A DNA stretch of 64,000 nucleotides. Origin: Turnera subulata. Taxonomy: Eukaryota > Streptophyta > Magnoliopsida > Malpighiales > Passifloraceae. The DNA lies in contig JAKUCV010001438.1 of NCBI GenBank assembly GCA_028386065.3, forward strand, positions 153,185 through 217,184, written 5' to 3'. This document shows, one piece after another, positions 34,180 to 46,055 of this stretch. The first letter of the stretch is position 1. The number at the start of each line of letters is the position of its first letter. The notes beneath the pieces are model-generated. The model ran no database searches and was not told the origin of the DNA. It worked only from the letters and a program-made list of their open reading frames with translations. The position numbers and the translations under genes were made by a program.

Positions 34180-34960
34180 TGGAATCCTTTAAAACCCAAA
34201 AGAATTGGCCCTTCGGATGATTTCTAAATCAAAAGATGTTTTGTGTGTTCAAAGGCACTCGGCGTTTAGATATTTTCAAATCAAAGTACGTTTTACGTGT
34301 TTAAAGGGACTAAGCCTTTGGAGATTTCTAAATCAAAGTATGTTTTATGTGTTTAAGGGAATTGGGCCCTTAACCATAAAAATTTAAAGGAACTGGTCCT
34401 GTAGATATGTGTTTAAGGAAACTGGGCCCTTAAAGACCAAAATCTAAAGAAACTGGTCCTCTAGATATTTTTCAAATCAAAATATTTTTTATGTGTTTAA
34501 CGGAAGTGGGCCCTTAATCACCAAAATCTAAAGGAACTGGTCCTTTCGATATTTTTCAAATCAAAAGATGTTTTATGTGTTTAAGGGAACTAGACCCTTA
34601 AACACCAAAAACTAAATGAACTGGTCCTTTAGATATTTCCCAAAACCAAAAATTGTGTTTTATGTGTTTAAGAGAATTGGGCCCTTAATCACCAAAATCT
34701 AAAAGAACTAGTCCTCTAGATATGTGCTTAAGGGAACTGGGCCCTTAACCACTAAAATCTAAGGGAACTGGTCCTTTAGATATTTTTTTTTTCGAAATCA
34801 AAGTATGATTTACGTTCTTAACGGAACTGGGCCCTTAATCACCAAAATCCAAAGGAAATGGTCTTTTGGATATTTTTAAAAATCAAAGTATGTTTTATAT
34901 GCTTAAGGGAACTAGGCCCTTAATCACCAAAGTCTAATGGAACTGCTCCTTTAGATAAAA
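34180..34960 (+). repeat. Alternating hairpin array, right LTR copy
   Basis: This is the same two-motif array as at 24560-25390, collinear with it but diverged. One unit reads CCAAAGGA-AATGG-TCTTTTGG (about 34848-34869), where both stem arms have changed and pairing is kept. Confidence 0.8.
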
Positions 34961-35536
34961 AATAATCAAAAATTTTGAGAATGTGTCCTGAGGTGGTCAC
35001 CAGGATTTTGAGAAAATTTTGCCGTCTGGTCACACGGTAGTGGTTACCTTTCTGGAAGAACTACAAGATCTTTGAACCCAATGTGAGGGGGTACGTAGGC
35101 AGTCTCAAGTGGATGAGGCGCAAGCTCAAATATGTGGATATTTTGTGTTTTGTTCCGTATTTGTATTTGTTTGTTTGTTTTGTTCACATGAGGTAAATGA
35201 TCCGACTATGAACTATACACATTTGTTTGGCATCCAATATCACCGGTATTGTCTTAGTGAAGATGGTAGTCCGTGATAAACGAATCCCCGGATCCTCCTC
35301 TTGGTTTCGAGATCAGTGCTTTATCCGGAGTCAACAACATCTTTTCCTCAAATTTTCCCTTAATAAATTTGGGTGGTGACTCCTTGACAAGACGACAATC
35401 AAGAGAACACCAAGAATAGTGTGTGCTGAGTATTTCTGTGAGTTTGTTTGTATTTGTGATATTATCTTTGAATGAACTTAGCTCAAGTGCGAATATTGTA
35501 CATGCATATTCTATCTATGGTTGCTGGGTTTTAAGT

Positions 35537-35916
35537 GAGACCGCTTGTGACTCTTCCAGTTTATATCTGGGAATATGCATGAAATGATGGTTCTTTGGGA
35601 AGTGGTTAATTTGACTTTCCCAGGAATCATCAAATCGGTTCCCTCCTGTTAAACTAAGCTAGTTCGTATGAGATATCACGAATTGTAGGGCATTGTTCTT
35701 AAGCCACGGTCACGAGGCAATATTCCTGCCAACCGGACCGGAGGTCGCGGTGCTCACAGTAGCAGACTTGGATTCCCTTGCCCTCTAACGGTAAAGGCTT
35801 CACCACAATTCATCATTAATGCAAGGCATACACTTGGCACATAAAAAAGCATTCAAAAAATTCAAAGATTGCATAAAATTTCTTAAACCCACTACTTCCC
35901 CAGTGGAGTCGCCAAC
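35537..35916 (-). mobile_element. Primer-binding site and leader of minus-strand element D
   Basis: Read on the minus strand, directly after the LTR end, comes GTTGGCGACTCCACTGGGGA (ending at about 35916). Then come a GGGTTTAAGAAA block and a GAGGGCAAGGGAATCCAAGT block. The same series follows the plus-strand LTR at 43085. The leader stops at 35536, where it joins the family 3 LTR; the body of element D is gone. Confidence 0.75.
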
Positions 35917-37642
35917 TGTGAGGACCCGACCGGAAATCCGGCCTCCTAACCTTGTTCCTTCTTCTTTTCCAATCCAACAATCAAAAGAGTCGCCACCTGA
36001 ATTTTATTTCTTGGGAAAATCCAGGGGAAAACTATAGGCATCATTCCTTCTTAGGCAACAAACATAAGGGACCGATCTACCGAACCAGAGATTGTTGGAA
36101 TCGGGGATTCGTCACGGGTAGGAAGGGGTTAGCACCCTACCCGTGTTGGGACAAAATTATATATAATAAATGAATAAATTGTATGCCTTGTGTAAGTGTT
36201 CAAGTGTGAAAAAAAAAACACATAACATAATAAACAACTGAAAATTAAATGGAAGGAGGGTGAGAAGAAGATTTGGCTTGCTTCTCATTGGCAACTTGAG
36301 ACTACCTATGTACCCGAGTGACCGGGGTCAAAGCCATGTAGTTCTAAGGGTTTATCAATACAAATTACATCATAACATCAGCAACAAACATCTCAGCATC
36401 ATCAAGTCATCGAATTCATGACAATCAACAAGATTAAGAATCAAAAGAGGCTAGAGCACTTACCTTGGTTTCTGGACAAAATCTATTAATCAATTTCAAC
36501 TAGATTTTAAATGAAGAAAATGGCTGATTTAGGTCTAAGCTCAACAAAAAAAATTAAGATCTCTCTCTTAGCTTTTTAGAGAGTTTAAGATCGCAGTGGT
36601 CTGACATCTGGAACTCGAGATATGAATTAATTTCCAAGACTGCTCGCATCAGGTCCCTCTACTTGGGATCACCACTTTCTTGTCTTTCAGATTGCTTTTG
36701 ATTGCATCCTCTTCTTTAATCAGCTGCTACTCTTCAAGCTTGATGCCCTTTGATTCCAAACCCCATGGAGATTCACCAGAATAACAATAAAAAATTGTTT
36801 GGGGGCTTGGAGAAGTAGAATTTCTCCAAGCTTTTCTAAGCTAATGGGTGTAAGTGTCTATATGTCAATGTGTGTCCTCTAGAAGTGAATGGGAGGCTCT
36901 ATTTATAGAGTTCAAGGAGTGTATAGGTCGTGCACCTCTTAATGAACATGATTCATGCTAAAAATCTAGACAAAATCACCCAAGATTGCATTAAAGATAA
37001 AAAATCCCCAAAAATGGCAAAACACTATTACTTGTTCACCAAGCACTGGCAGTCTTGTCGCCATGACCGCCACGTACTGGCGGTCTTATATATATGATCG
37101 CTCGACCCTTTACTGTTCATGCTTTCTTTCCTTTTTTGATCCCGATTCTCATTAAATCCAACCTGATTTGATTCTCACGCGTAATTAAAGTGCATCAGGC
37201 CATAATATACTCCTTCCTTGATTACTACTCCTCCTAAACTTTCCGTATGTTATCAATGCACCCAATTAAACACTTTGCACGCACTTTTTTTTACCATAAA
37301 CACACATATCATATAAAGGATAATTTGATTCTGATTTTGCGCGAAAATTAAAGTTAAAATTAGGCTGTAAGTAATGTGTTTTTATGGGCAAAAAATTCTA
37401 GAGAGTCCATATTTCATTAATTTAAATCCTAAACATATCCTTAGCCTAAAATCAAATCATCTCATTAATATTAGGTTAGAATACATAAAAGGCCTAAACT
37501 AATAAAATACCCATACTTTATTTAAATTAAACTCTAATATATTTCCAGCCCAAAGATTAATTGATCTCATTAACCTTAGGTTAAAAATACACAAAAAGAC
37601 TAATTTAATAAAATATGGGTAGGCTAAATTTGGATGTTCATA
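35917..37642 (-). mobile_element. 5' LTR of minus-strand element D (LTR A-E family)
   Basis: About 1,726 bp. On the plus strand the left end is TGTGAGGACCCGACC and the right end is decayed (TTGGATGTTCATA). The order on the minus strand is a U3 palindrome cluster (about 37050-37110), a TATA region (ctatttatagag near 36900), the CCTACGTACC-type block, and a GAGTCGCCACC block near 35990. A primer-binding site follows, so this is a 5' LTR. Confidence 0.8.
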
Positions 37643-38010
37643 GAAACAAGGGATGAATGAGTACTGGATAGTGGGTGCTCAAGAGATAAGACAGGTAACC
37701 CATCAAATTTTTATCCCTCATTGGAAACTTCCCCGTCCTCTGCCAATTTAGCAGATCGAAAAATCAAGAAAGACTTCAAGGGTAATCTGTCACCCCTCGT
37801 GCAATGTATGCTTGCTTCTATGGCGTCGTAATGCAAATTTTTCGTTAGAAAATGCTTGTTTTCTATGCCTTCGTAATGCCGAAATTTTTGTTAAATGTGT
37901 TTGTTGATGTGATTTGCTTCTATATGCTTGTTTGTGTTTGGGACCTTTGATGCGAGCTAGATGGCAAACTAAGATTGGCTCACTCTAACTCTCACGTTGG
38001 TAAACGCTGG
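37643..38010 (+). repeat. Diverged fragment related to the family 3 LTR
   Basis: GCGTCGTAATGC...TCGTTAGAAAATGC and TTGTGTTTGGGACCT run parallel to the 24130-24260 leader of the family 3 LTR, though much diverged. The sequence from 38010 to 38880 holds no recognisable element or gene. Confidence 0.4.
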
Positions 38011-38884
38011 CTCGTTGTTTAAATTTCTATAGGGTGCTTTCTTCAAAGTATCAAAACTTATTTTTGTTTTGAAACATTACTCTTTTATGCTATCTTTTTC
38101 AAGAGGCTTTCAAATATGGTTTTCCAAAAGATATTTTCGCATTCATGCCTCTTTGATCATAATCATGATTTTTTTTTTTTGGCATTCGTATCATCTCTAA
38201 TGCATAAAGGACAGTGGTTTGTGGTTGGATGATGATGTTTTCCTATATACGTGCCCGAGCGAGGCTTTAGGTTCATCGGTGATGCCTAATCTTCTAATGG
38301 GTTTAGATGCAGTCTTTGAGATATTTGCATGTTGTTGTGCAGTGTTTACATTAAAATCCGATTGCTTTCTAATGATAATGTTAGGGCATAGTTAGAGAAC
38401 TTTCATTTTCTAATGTTATGATTCTTGTGTTACATGTTTCTCCAATGCATGGTTTTGTCAAACTTCCATTCTTGCACTCTTGCATCAATATCATCGACAA
38501 GATATCATCCCTTTTATGAAGTTGCATCCTAGTTTCGGATATCATTTGGAACGTTTGCATCTTGGATATGTCATTCCCTAGCGTGTTTGTGGATTCCATT
38601 TTTTCTTGAACATGAACTAGTAAGCACTTATGATGCTGGTTGTGACTTATCTGTCACATCTTAGTGTAGTCATATTAAAAAAGCTAGATGTTACATTCTT
38701 GAAAAGAATTGTTTCTTGCATGTGATCTTGAAGTAGTCACGTTAGGATTCATCACTCTTGAATATGATTTGTCACATTCTTTATCCATTCTTGGAAAATA
38801 ATGCATGAGAATTTGAGTAATATTTTGATGGTTAAAGAAGAACTCTCACATGAAATGATTAAAGAATTGTTGTATGCATTCTCG

Positions 38885-39366
38885 AGCACAAGTTTACATT
38901 TATCTGAAACATAAGTCTAATTCCTTAGAAAAGTTCAAAGAATTTAAGAATGAATTACAGAATCAACCTGGAAAAGTATTAAAATGCTTCGAACTGACCG
39001 AGATGGCGAATACTTAGACCGAAATTTCTTGATCATCTAAGAGAATGTGGTATAGTACCACAACTTACTCCACCTGGTACAACTCAATGGAATGATGTAT
39101 TAGAAAGGAGACATTGCCTTTTCTTGGGGACATGCTTAAATGATAGTAGCTTTTACATTTAACCGTGTTCCATTGAAATCGGTCCAAAAGACACCATATG
39201 AGATGTGGACTAGCACATCGCATGTACCTGTAGCACATGGACCACGTAGGTCTAATAAGAATCGGCGTGAGCCAGAGAGATATGTATTTCTTTTGACTCA
39301 TACTGGAGACGTGTTGCTCATGGATCAAGAAGAGCCCACTACCTATTACATTATAAAGTTTAAATA
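38885..39366 (+). pseudogene. Ty1/copia integrase fragment with internal deletion
   Basis: Broken frames give KHKSNSLEKFKEFKNELQNQ, then DRDGEYLDRKFLDHLRECG, then PQLTPPGTTQWNDVLERRH. After these come TFNRVPLKSVQKTPYEMWTS and RRSNKNRREPERYVFLLTHT. The first four belong to the catalytic core and end of copia integrase; the last belongs to the region before RT. A segment between them is missing. No LTR was found for it. Confidence 0.75.
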
Positions 39367-39609
39367 GATAGGTTATATGTATTTAATTTATTACATTACC
39401 TGAAAATAAGGCCTATCCTACTAGTACAAATAAAAGTCTTTACGATCAATGTAAGATCATCCATAAAGACAAATGCAATTATACAACTCATCTTTGAGTT
39501 CTTTCTTCTTATCTTAGTACTTCTTTGGTGGATTCCTAAGAGTACTTGGTTATCTTTCAAGTTGTTCTTGAGGCTTGATTCTTCTCTCCTCAATCTTCCG
39601 ACATCAGAT

Positions 39610-39621
39610 TGGTAGCAGAGC
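39610..39621 (+). other. Primer-binding site (initiator tRNA-Met type)
   Basis: TGGTAGCAGAGC differs by one base from TGGTATCAGAGC, the usual plant initiator tRNA-Met primer site. It stands 13 bp before the gag ATG at 39634. The LTR that should precede it ends near 39606, but its start was not identified. Confidence 0.65.
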
Positions 39622-39633
39622 ATAGTTTGTTCC

Positions 39634-41435
39634 ATGTCGGGTGGTCATCGTCGTGTACCAAATGCCAACGTTGCGCCCGTTGAGCTTGACCTTCATGATA
39701 TCGAGATAGATGAGTTAAGAAAGCAAGTACAACAACTCGGGAAGGAACTTGGAAAGCGTCCTATAATCCATGATGAGGCGCATCATGATGGCGGGGTTGG
39801 TGATCAAAAAGAGGAGATTAACTCATTTCATGATGAAAATTCCAATTCTTCTAATGAGAGGGCTCATCTTGCCCAAAGGAATCATCATGACTATTTTGGC
39901 ATTAAGATCGACATCCCTGATTTTGATGGTCAATTAAATCCAGAGAACTTCATCGATTGGTTAGCCACTATCAAGCGAGACTTCGATTATAAGAATATTC
40001 CGGAAGAAGGTGAAAATTGAGGCCATTAAGCTAAAAAAATATGCCTCTATTTGGTGGGAGAACTTGAAGAGACGCCGTGAACGTGAAGGAAAGCAACGGA
40101 TTGTCACATGGGAAAAAATGAAGAAAGAGCTTAAGAAGAAATTTCTTCCCATAAGTTACATACAAGATACTTTCTCTCAGCTTTACAACTTCAAATAGAA
40201 GGACTTATCTGTAGAAGAATAAACTTCAGAGTTTGAGTATCTTATGATGAAGTACGATGTCGCGGAGCCCGAGGAGCAAACAATTGCTCGGTATCTTACC
40301 AGTCTTAGATCAGAGATTCATGATGTCGTCCAATTGCAACCTTATTGGACTTTTGAAGATCTTACTAAGTTAGCCTTTCGTGTGGAGAAGCAATCCAAAG
40401 ACAAAGGAGTTTACAAGAACTTTGTTAGAGACCAAGTCTCTAACCGGGGGAGTGCTCCAACTACAAAACCATCATCACCAAGCAAGGATTCTTCTTCGAA
40501 AACTACTCCTGAACAAAGTTGGAAATCTCGTAACACTTCAAGCACTACATCAAAACAGTGTTTTAAGTGCCGAGGATTTGGTCATATTGCTTCCGAGTGT
40601 CCTAATCGAGATTATTTCTCTAGTGGAGGGATATGATGATGAGCCGGTATATGACACCAACAATGATGATGAAGAAGTGGTTGAGCAAGAGAAGGTCATT
40701 TATGGTGATCAAGGGGAGGCTCTTGTCATGCAGCGCAACTTAAACTCTACGCAAGTGGAAGATGATAAGTGGTTGCGACAAAATATTTTCCGCACTCGGT
40801 GTACTTCTCATGGCAAGGTATGCACAATGATAATCGATAGCAGGAGTCGTGAGAATGTTGTTTCCACTACCATGGTGGAGAAGTTACAACTAAAGGTGGA
40901 GCCTCAATGTTGTTTCCACTACCATGGTGGAGAAGTTACAACTAAAGGTGGAGCCTCATCCGGAGCCTTATAAACTTTCTTGGCTTAAAAAAAGTAGCGA
41001 CGTTCGTGTCAATAAACATTACTTGGTGCAATTCTCAATTGGCACTCATTACAAGGACGAGATTATGTGTGATGTGGTTCCCATGGATGCATGTCACCTA
41101 CTTTTGGGGCAACCATAGTTGTATGATCGAAGGATGACTTATGATGGATTTAAGAACTCATACTCCTTTGTTAAGGGTGGAGTGGAGATTGTACTAGCAC
41201 CATGCAGACTCGAAGATAAGCTGAGAGTTCGAATGGTAAGGGGTATCTCTCAAAGTCTCAATTTATCCAAGTTATGGATCATTCTCTGGAGGTGTACGCT
41301 CTTGTACTCTTGGAGGAAAATGAAGCAAACAGAGATGTTCCTCCAATGATAAAGCCTTTATTAGAAGAGTTTCAAGAAGTAGTACCCGGAGCAATTCCTT
41401 CAGGACTTCCTCCCATGCGGGAAATTCAACATCAT
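39634..41435 (+). pseudogene. Ty3/gypsy gag-protease relic, cut by LTR E
   Basis: Gag starts at 39634 (MSGGHRRVPN). It continues through DYFGIKIDIPDFDGQLNPEN and, after a frameshift at about 40010, KKYASIWWENLKRRREREGK. It ends with the zinc knuckle CFKCRGFGHIASEC (about 40558-40600). After another frameshift comes a retropepsin-like region: MIIDSRSRENVVSTTM near 40835, where the usual DSG/DTG reads DSR, then FSIGTHYKDEIMCDVVPMDA (about 41030-41090). RT begins with IKPLLEEFQEVVPGAIPSGL (about 41350) and is cut at 41436 by LTR E. A 52-bp tandem duplication (40855-40958) adds a further frame break. Confidence 0.82.
40855..40958 (+). repeat. Perfect 52-bp tandem duplication in the protease region
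   Basis: Bases 40855-40906 and 40907-40958 are identical. 52 is not a multiple of three, so the duplication shifts the frame. The lack of any difference suggests a recent event or an assembly error. Confidence 0.9.
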
Positions 41436-43085
41436 TGTGAACACCCAAATTTGACCGACAAACATTCTTCTAAATTGGATTTTGAACATGCTTGAACCTT
41501 AGGATTAATGAGATGATTTGGTCTTGGGTTAGGGCATGACAAGAATTTAATTTAGTAGAATGAATATATTTTGGTAAATTTAACCTTTATGTGTTTGAAC
41601 TCTAGGATTAATGAGATGATTTAATCTTAGGATAAAAATATGTCATGGTCAAATGCACTAAAATATATTTTATTTCATTGTTTGGGCTTTCTTATTTATT
41701 TTCAACCCAATTATATTGAGATGATTTATTTTTGGACTAGGAGTGAATTTAGAAGTCCAAGTTAATGAAATATGGTTCTTCCAGAGTTGAATAGCCCATA
41801 AACACATTACTTGCAGACCAATTTTAGCTTTGATTTTCGTAAAAAATTAGAGTTAAATCATGCTTTTAATGGTAAATGTGTTTTTGGTATGATTTGAGCA
41901 TAAAATGGGGACTTAATGTGTAATCAATCAATTAGGAGATGATTGGGAGTAGTAATCAAGAAAATAGGTGATTCTGGGTTGATTAGGGGTTAATTATGCT
42001 GTGGAATCAAATCAAGGAGGAATTAGGGAAAATCGGGAGCAAAAAAGGAAAGAACGGGGAAACGCGGGGGGTGTCGGGCGGCCATGGCGGGATGACCGCC
42101 GGGTCTGAGCGGCCATCCCCTGATGACCGCCGGGCCCGGCGGCCATCCAGCCAATGACCGCCGGCCATGGCGGTCATGGATGCCAAGATTGCACGATTTC
42201 CTCCGATTTCGCCCCTAATTTGATTCTACACGGTTTTGGCCCAGATTTTTGGCTAAGAGCTTGATCATTAAGCAGGTCCACGCCCCTACACACCCAAGAA
42301 CACTATAAATAGGGCCTCCCATTCACATTGTAAAGGATCAATCTCTAATTACACACACCCCCCATAAGCTTTGTTGCTTGGAGAAACTCTACTTCTCCAA
42401 GCTTAGAAATCTTTCATAGGCAAAACTTTTGGAGAAATTTCGTGGGTAGAATCAACAAAGAGGCAGCAAGGGTAAATCAAGAGAGGTTTAACCATTAAGC
42501 TTAGAAGTTGAAAGGAGTTGGGTGGAGAACACAACCCAATCCAAGGAGCTAGAGGAGGGCTACAAGAGGTAACACTAAATCCTTTTTGTGTTTATTATTA
42601 GTTGAGGATTTGATGATGATACTGATTATGTGAGTGATGTGATGCCATGAACAAGAACTACATGGGCTTTGAATCCGGTCGCCGGGGTACGTAGGTGGTC
42701 TCTAGTGGTGGAGACTCAAGCCCAATTATTTTATTTTTCCTTTTTGTTCCAATTCAATTTCTTTTATTTTCTTTATGTAATTTGTTTCCACACTACACAC
42801 ACTTGCACAAGACATACTTACTTTCATCAATTGCACAAAGTTTCGCCCCAACATGGATGGGTGCCTAACACCTTTCCATCCATGACGAACCCCCGGGCCC
42901 ATTATCTTTGGTTCGCTAAACAGTTGCTTTGAATGGAGTCGTTGGGATTCAAGAATGGGGTTTTCCCGAATTTTGTCCCATAATAAAAATCGGGTGGCGA
43001 CTCCAAAGATAATAGGTGTTGGTTAAGAAGAAGGTGTAAAGGAAAAGGTGAGAAGGCCCAAGTAATTTTGGGTCGAGTTCTCACA
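41436..43085 (+). mobile_element. 5' LTR E (A-E family) of a plus-strand element
   Basis: Starts TGTGAACACCCAAATTTGAC and ends GTTCTCACA, 1,650 bp. It interrupts the RT frame of the gypsy relic. U3 carries the palindrome cluster (42085-42180); the TATA box CACTATAAATAGG is near 42300; near the 3' end are GACGAACCCCC (about 42883) and GGTGGCGACTCC (about 42994). The primer-binding site follows directly, so this is a 5' LTR. No matching 3' LTR was found in the window. Confidence 0.88.
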
Positions 43086-43836
43086 GTTGGCGACTCCACT
43101 GGGGATTCTGAGGGTTTAAGAAACTTTGTGCTATCGTTAAATTTTGTATGCCTTTTAATGTGCCATCATAAGTGTCTTGGATTCATAATGATTGATGTGA
43201 AGCCTCTACCTTAAGAGGGCGAGGGAATCCAAGTCCGCTACATGCTTTCCTTAAGCGATAGTGGCTTGAGTGAACCCGTTTCTCATGCTTAGCAATGATG
43301 GGGATTAATGGGCCTTGGACCTCACGCGATATCCGTTATCACATGTGAGTAGGTCAACCTATTCCCTAACAAAAATCTCTAGCTCCCAACCAGCTGCATA
43401 CCCTGAGCATCTCATGCATAATAATTCAATAAGTGGTACGTGCATTTGTGTGGTATATGTCATGTCCTGTATATATGTGTCACGTCTTGTTATTTTGGGG
43501 CTCAAATTTATGCATATATCGGGGATGTGAAAAGAGGAGAAGAGGAGAAGGTCATCCATGGTTATCAAGTAAGAAAAACGCTCAATCTTCAAGAAGTGAT
43601 CAACCAAGACTCGGAAGAAGATTCATTTTATGATAATTTGAGTAAATGTTCAACTGTCCTGAGAATCCGAAGATTAGATTTGCATAACCTATGACATTTT
43701 GCATAATTTCAAAACAAGTGAGTCATAATCGAGTTGGAAGTTAATCCCTACACCACCTTCTCTACCCAAACCTGTTGTTACCACCCCTTTTCCTTTCAAA
43801 CCTACCAAGATGAGATCTTGAATTCCACTTTTTCAC
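43086..43836 (+). mobile_element. Primer-binding site and leader of element E
   Basis: GTTGGCGACTCCACTGGGGA directly follows the LTR and is shared with the minus-strand copy at 35916. Its TGGCGACTCC core is the presumed tRNA-complementary part; I did not assign the tRNA. The leader has a GAGGGCGAGGGAATCCAAGT block near 43217. It is split by a Mutator-like element at 43837 and continues at 45441. Confidence 0.75.
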
Positions 43837-45440
43837 GGTAAAAAGACATAGATTGTCCCTTCACTTAAATGAAATCAAACATCGTGTCTTTTTTTAAAAT
43901 TTTCAAATATTATGTCCCAAAACTTGATGAAAATTGAAGAATCTTATCCTTTTTACCTGTTATAGCAGCTAAATTCATGGGATGGTGACACCTGTATTGT
44001 GGGCTCATTAGTTTGGAATTATTTATTATTCTTTTTCTTTTTTTCTTTTTCATATTTTTATTTCTAAAAAGTTGTAACAAATAAATATAATCTAACTACA
44101 AATTCTCTAATTATAACCGGTCAAAATCGTTGAACAAAATAAGAACCCTACTCTCCAATTCATTCCCAATTCCTACTTCCCTTATCTTCTCTACATCCAT
44201 CGCCTCATGCCCGAGCATAAGGAGAACAAGGCAGCGGCGGTGGCTGCAGTCGACGGTGGCTGCTGGTGCGGCGGTGGGCAGCGACTCGGACTCGTCTCAG
44301 CCTGTTGTAGCGCGTTCGGCGACGGGACTGGTGGTGACGAACAACAGCGCGCGAGGGAGGAGGGAGAGTTGATGGTTGCCGGCGTGGTGCGTGTTGATGA
44401 TGCGATGATGGTCTATGGTGTGGAGGTGGCTCGCGCGCCGTGAAGAAGACGATGTTGTTGATGGTGGGAGTGGGACGACGTCGTCTCCTGTGGTAGCATT
44501 GCATCCAGACGTGCCTCCATGCTCGGAACAACCTGTCGCCGTCGTCTTGGGGCTAGCGCTGCAGTAGTAGGGCCAAAAACAGCGACGTGTTCCCGAATCC
44601 ACTAACTCAGCGGCCATTACTCCGGATCTAAATGGAGATCTCACTAGATTCGATCTAAATGGATTTGAGGGGTTCTCCCCTCTCCGACGGCAACCTTCTA
44701 CTCAGCGGCCCCATACTTGCATGACCATACGGCGGCTGCGCGGTGAGGATGGTTTCCCTCCAATGCTGGGGGTATTCTCTTTTTGCTCGCTTTCTCACGG
44801 TTGATTGCTCATGGTACTCAGTGAGGAAGTATCGTTGAGGTATCGGGGTTTTATGTATAGGCCGATTTGATTTCACCATTAAATGGTGTTTGATTTGATT
44901 GACGGTTCTGGGCTAATGAATGTGTTTTTTAGTACAGATTGGGTTCTATGCTTTGCTTATTTGATTTGGCCATTGTTGGCTTTGTGGAAAACGATTGGTG
45001 TTGTAGGTGTTCTTGGTGGTTTTAGTGCAGAGTATCCTTGGATTATTTTGGGCGGAAGTGTTGTGGTGTTTGACAAATTATCGGCGACAACGAGTCCGAC
45101 GTTTTGATTCCTGCGCTTCTCACAAGAACACATTGGTTGCATAAAATCGATGTGAAGAAAGAAAAAAGGGGAAAAGATTATATTTGTGTATTATAATTTA
45201 TTTTGAGAATTAAAATCTGGAAAATACAAAGAAGAAAAATAAAATAAAAAAAATCCTAAATTCGTTGCCCCCACATGCCACATGTCGCTATGGTATTAGT
45301 GAACCGGAAATAATGGGTAAAAAAGACAGGTTTGTTTGATTTTCATCAACTTTTGGGACATTATATTTAAATTTTTTTTTTAAAAAAGGACATGATGTTT
45401 GATTTCATTTAGGTGAAGGGACAATCTATGTCTTTTTACC
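43837..45440. mobile_element. Pack-MULE-like element 1, about 120-bp TIRs, 8-9 bp TSD
   Basis: The left TIR is 43837-43957 and the right TIR 45316-45440. Both carry GGTAAAAAGACATAGATTGT at the outer end, then TAAATGAAATCAAACATC and TGTCCCAAAA. Flanks are CTTTTTCAC (43828-43836) and ATTTTTCAC (45441-45449), eight of nine matching. No transposase was seen. The core (about 44200-44720) is GC- and CpG-rich, unlike all its surroundings, and has several overlapping frames of 75-115 codons. This looks like captured host exon sequence. The source gene was not recognised. Confidence 0.82.
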
Positions 45441-45470
45441 ATTTTTCACCTTTGGCAGTGGAGAGGAATC

Positions 45471-46055
45471 ATGAGCAATGAGCATATCAACTCTTCAAAA
45501 GGCGGCATAAGCACGAGGGTGAACCCAGAGGATGGGCCGATGAGGGGAGATGAACAACCAGTGCACGAAGATCGGAGCCTCCAACAAGAAAGGGAAGTTC
45601 AAGCCACATTTAGGGCTTTGATGAGTAAGTTGGAGGAGACAGTCCTCTAGGGGGTCCTACTTGGGCAACCACTCGCCTGGGTGGCCATGAAACAATTCCA
45701 AGATGCTATGGGGCAATACGCTCTGGTCGAAGATGTGATAAAGGGCATTCAACTCCAAAATGTTGCACTCACTCGAGAAAGCATAAAGGCAAAGGAAACC
45801 CTCTGGAATTGCATTAGGGAAATGAGGGAGAGCAAGTGGGATGATTGGAGTGATGTTTCGAGGTCTGATGAACATTTGAAGCCTCAAGATGGCATGATGG
45901 TTAATGAGGAAGACGAGGATGATCCAGAAACTAAAGATGAGGCCATGATGGTGGAAGTCCAACAAGATGATCCCAGCGAAACTGTTATTATAGTCTCACG
46001 GAAGAAGCTTGTGTATCCAGACAAGATAGAGTGGACAATGGAAAAGGACGGTTAG
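45471..46055 (+). pseudogene. Gag-position ORF of element E, one in-frame stop
   Basis: The frame starts MSNEHINSSKGGISTRVNPE and reaches a TAG at 45648. It then continues in the same frame to 46055 (AMKQFQDAMGQYALVEDVIK, then acidic stretches with NEEDEDDPETKDEAMM). It lies where gag would be expected after the leader, but has no zinc knuckle and no recognisable gag core. I therefore give no firm function. The encoded protein would be about 194 residues if the stop were a sense codon, hydrophilic and helical in its middle. Confidence 0.45.

Larger units (their letters stand above)
28063..35536 (+). repeat. Right long LTR of the family 3 unit, with nested insertions
   Basis: A purine run, CCGAAAAAGAAG, precedes TGTTAAATTTTGTTGAGGG at 28063, which suits a polypurine tract and LTR start. 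The sequence matches the left copy through U3 (28180-28340), a TATA box (AATATAAATAGGGG near 28607) and the leader. It breaks at 28687-29059 (MITE) and 29575-33933 (chromovirus), resumes at about 33960 and continues to GGTTGCTGGGTTTTAAG at 35536. The final CA end was not found; it was probably lost at the junction with the minus-strand element to the right. Confidence 0.65.
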
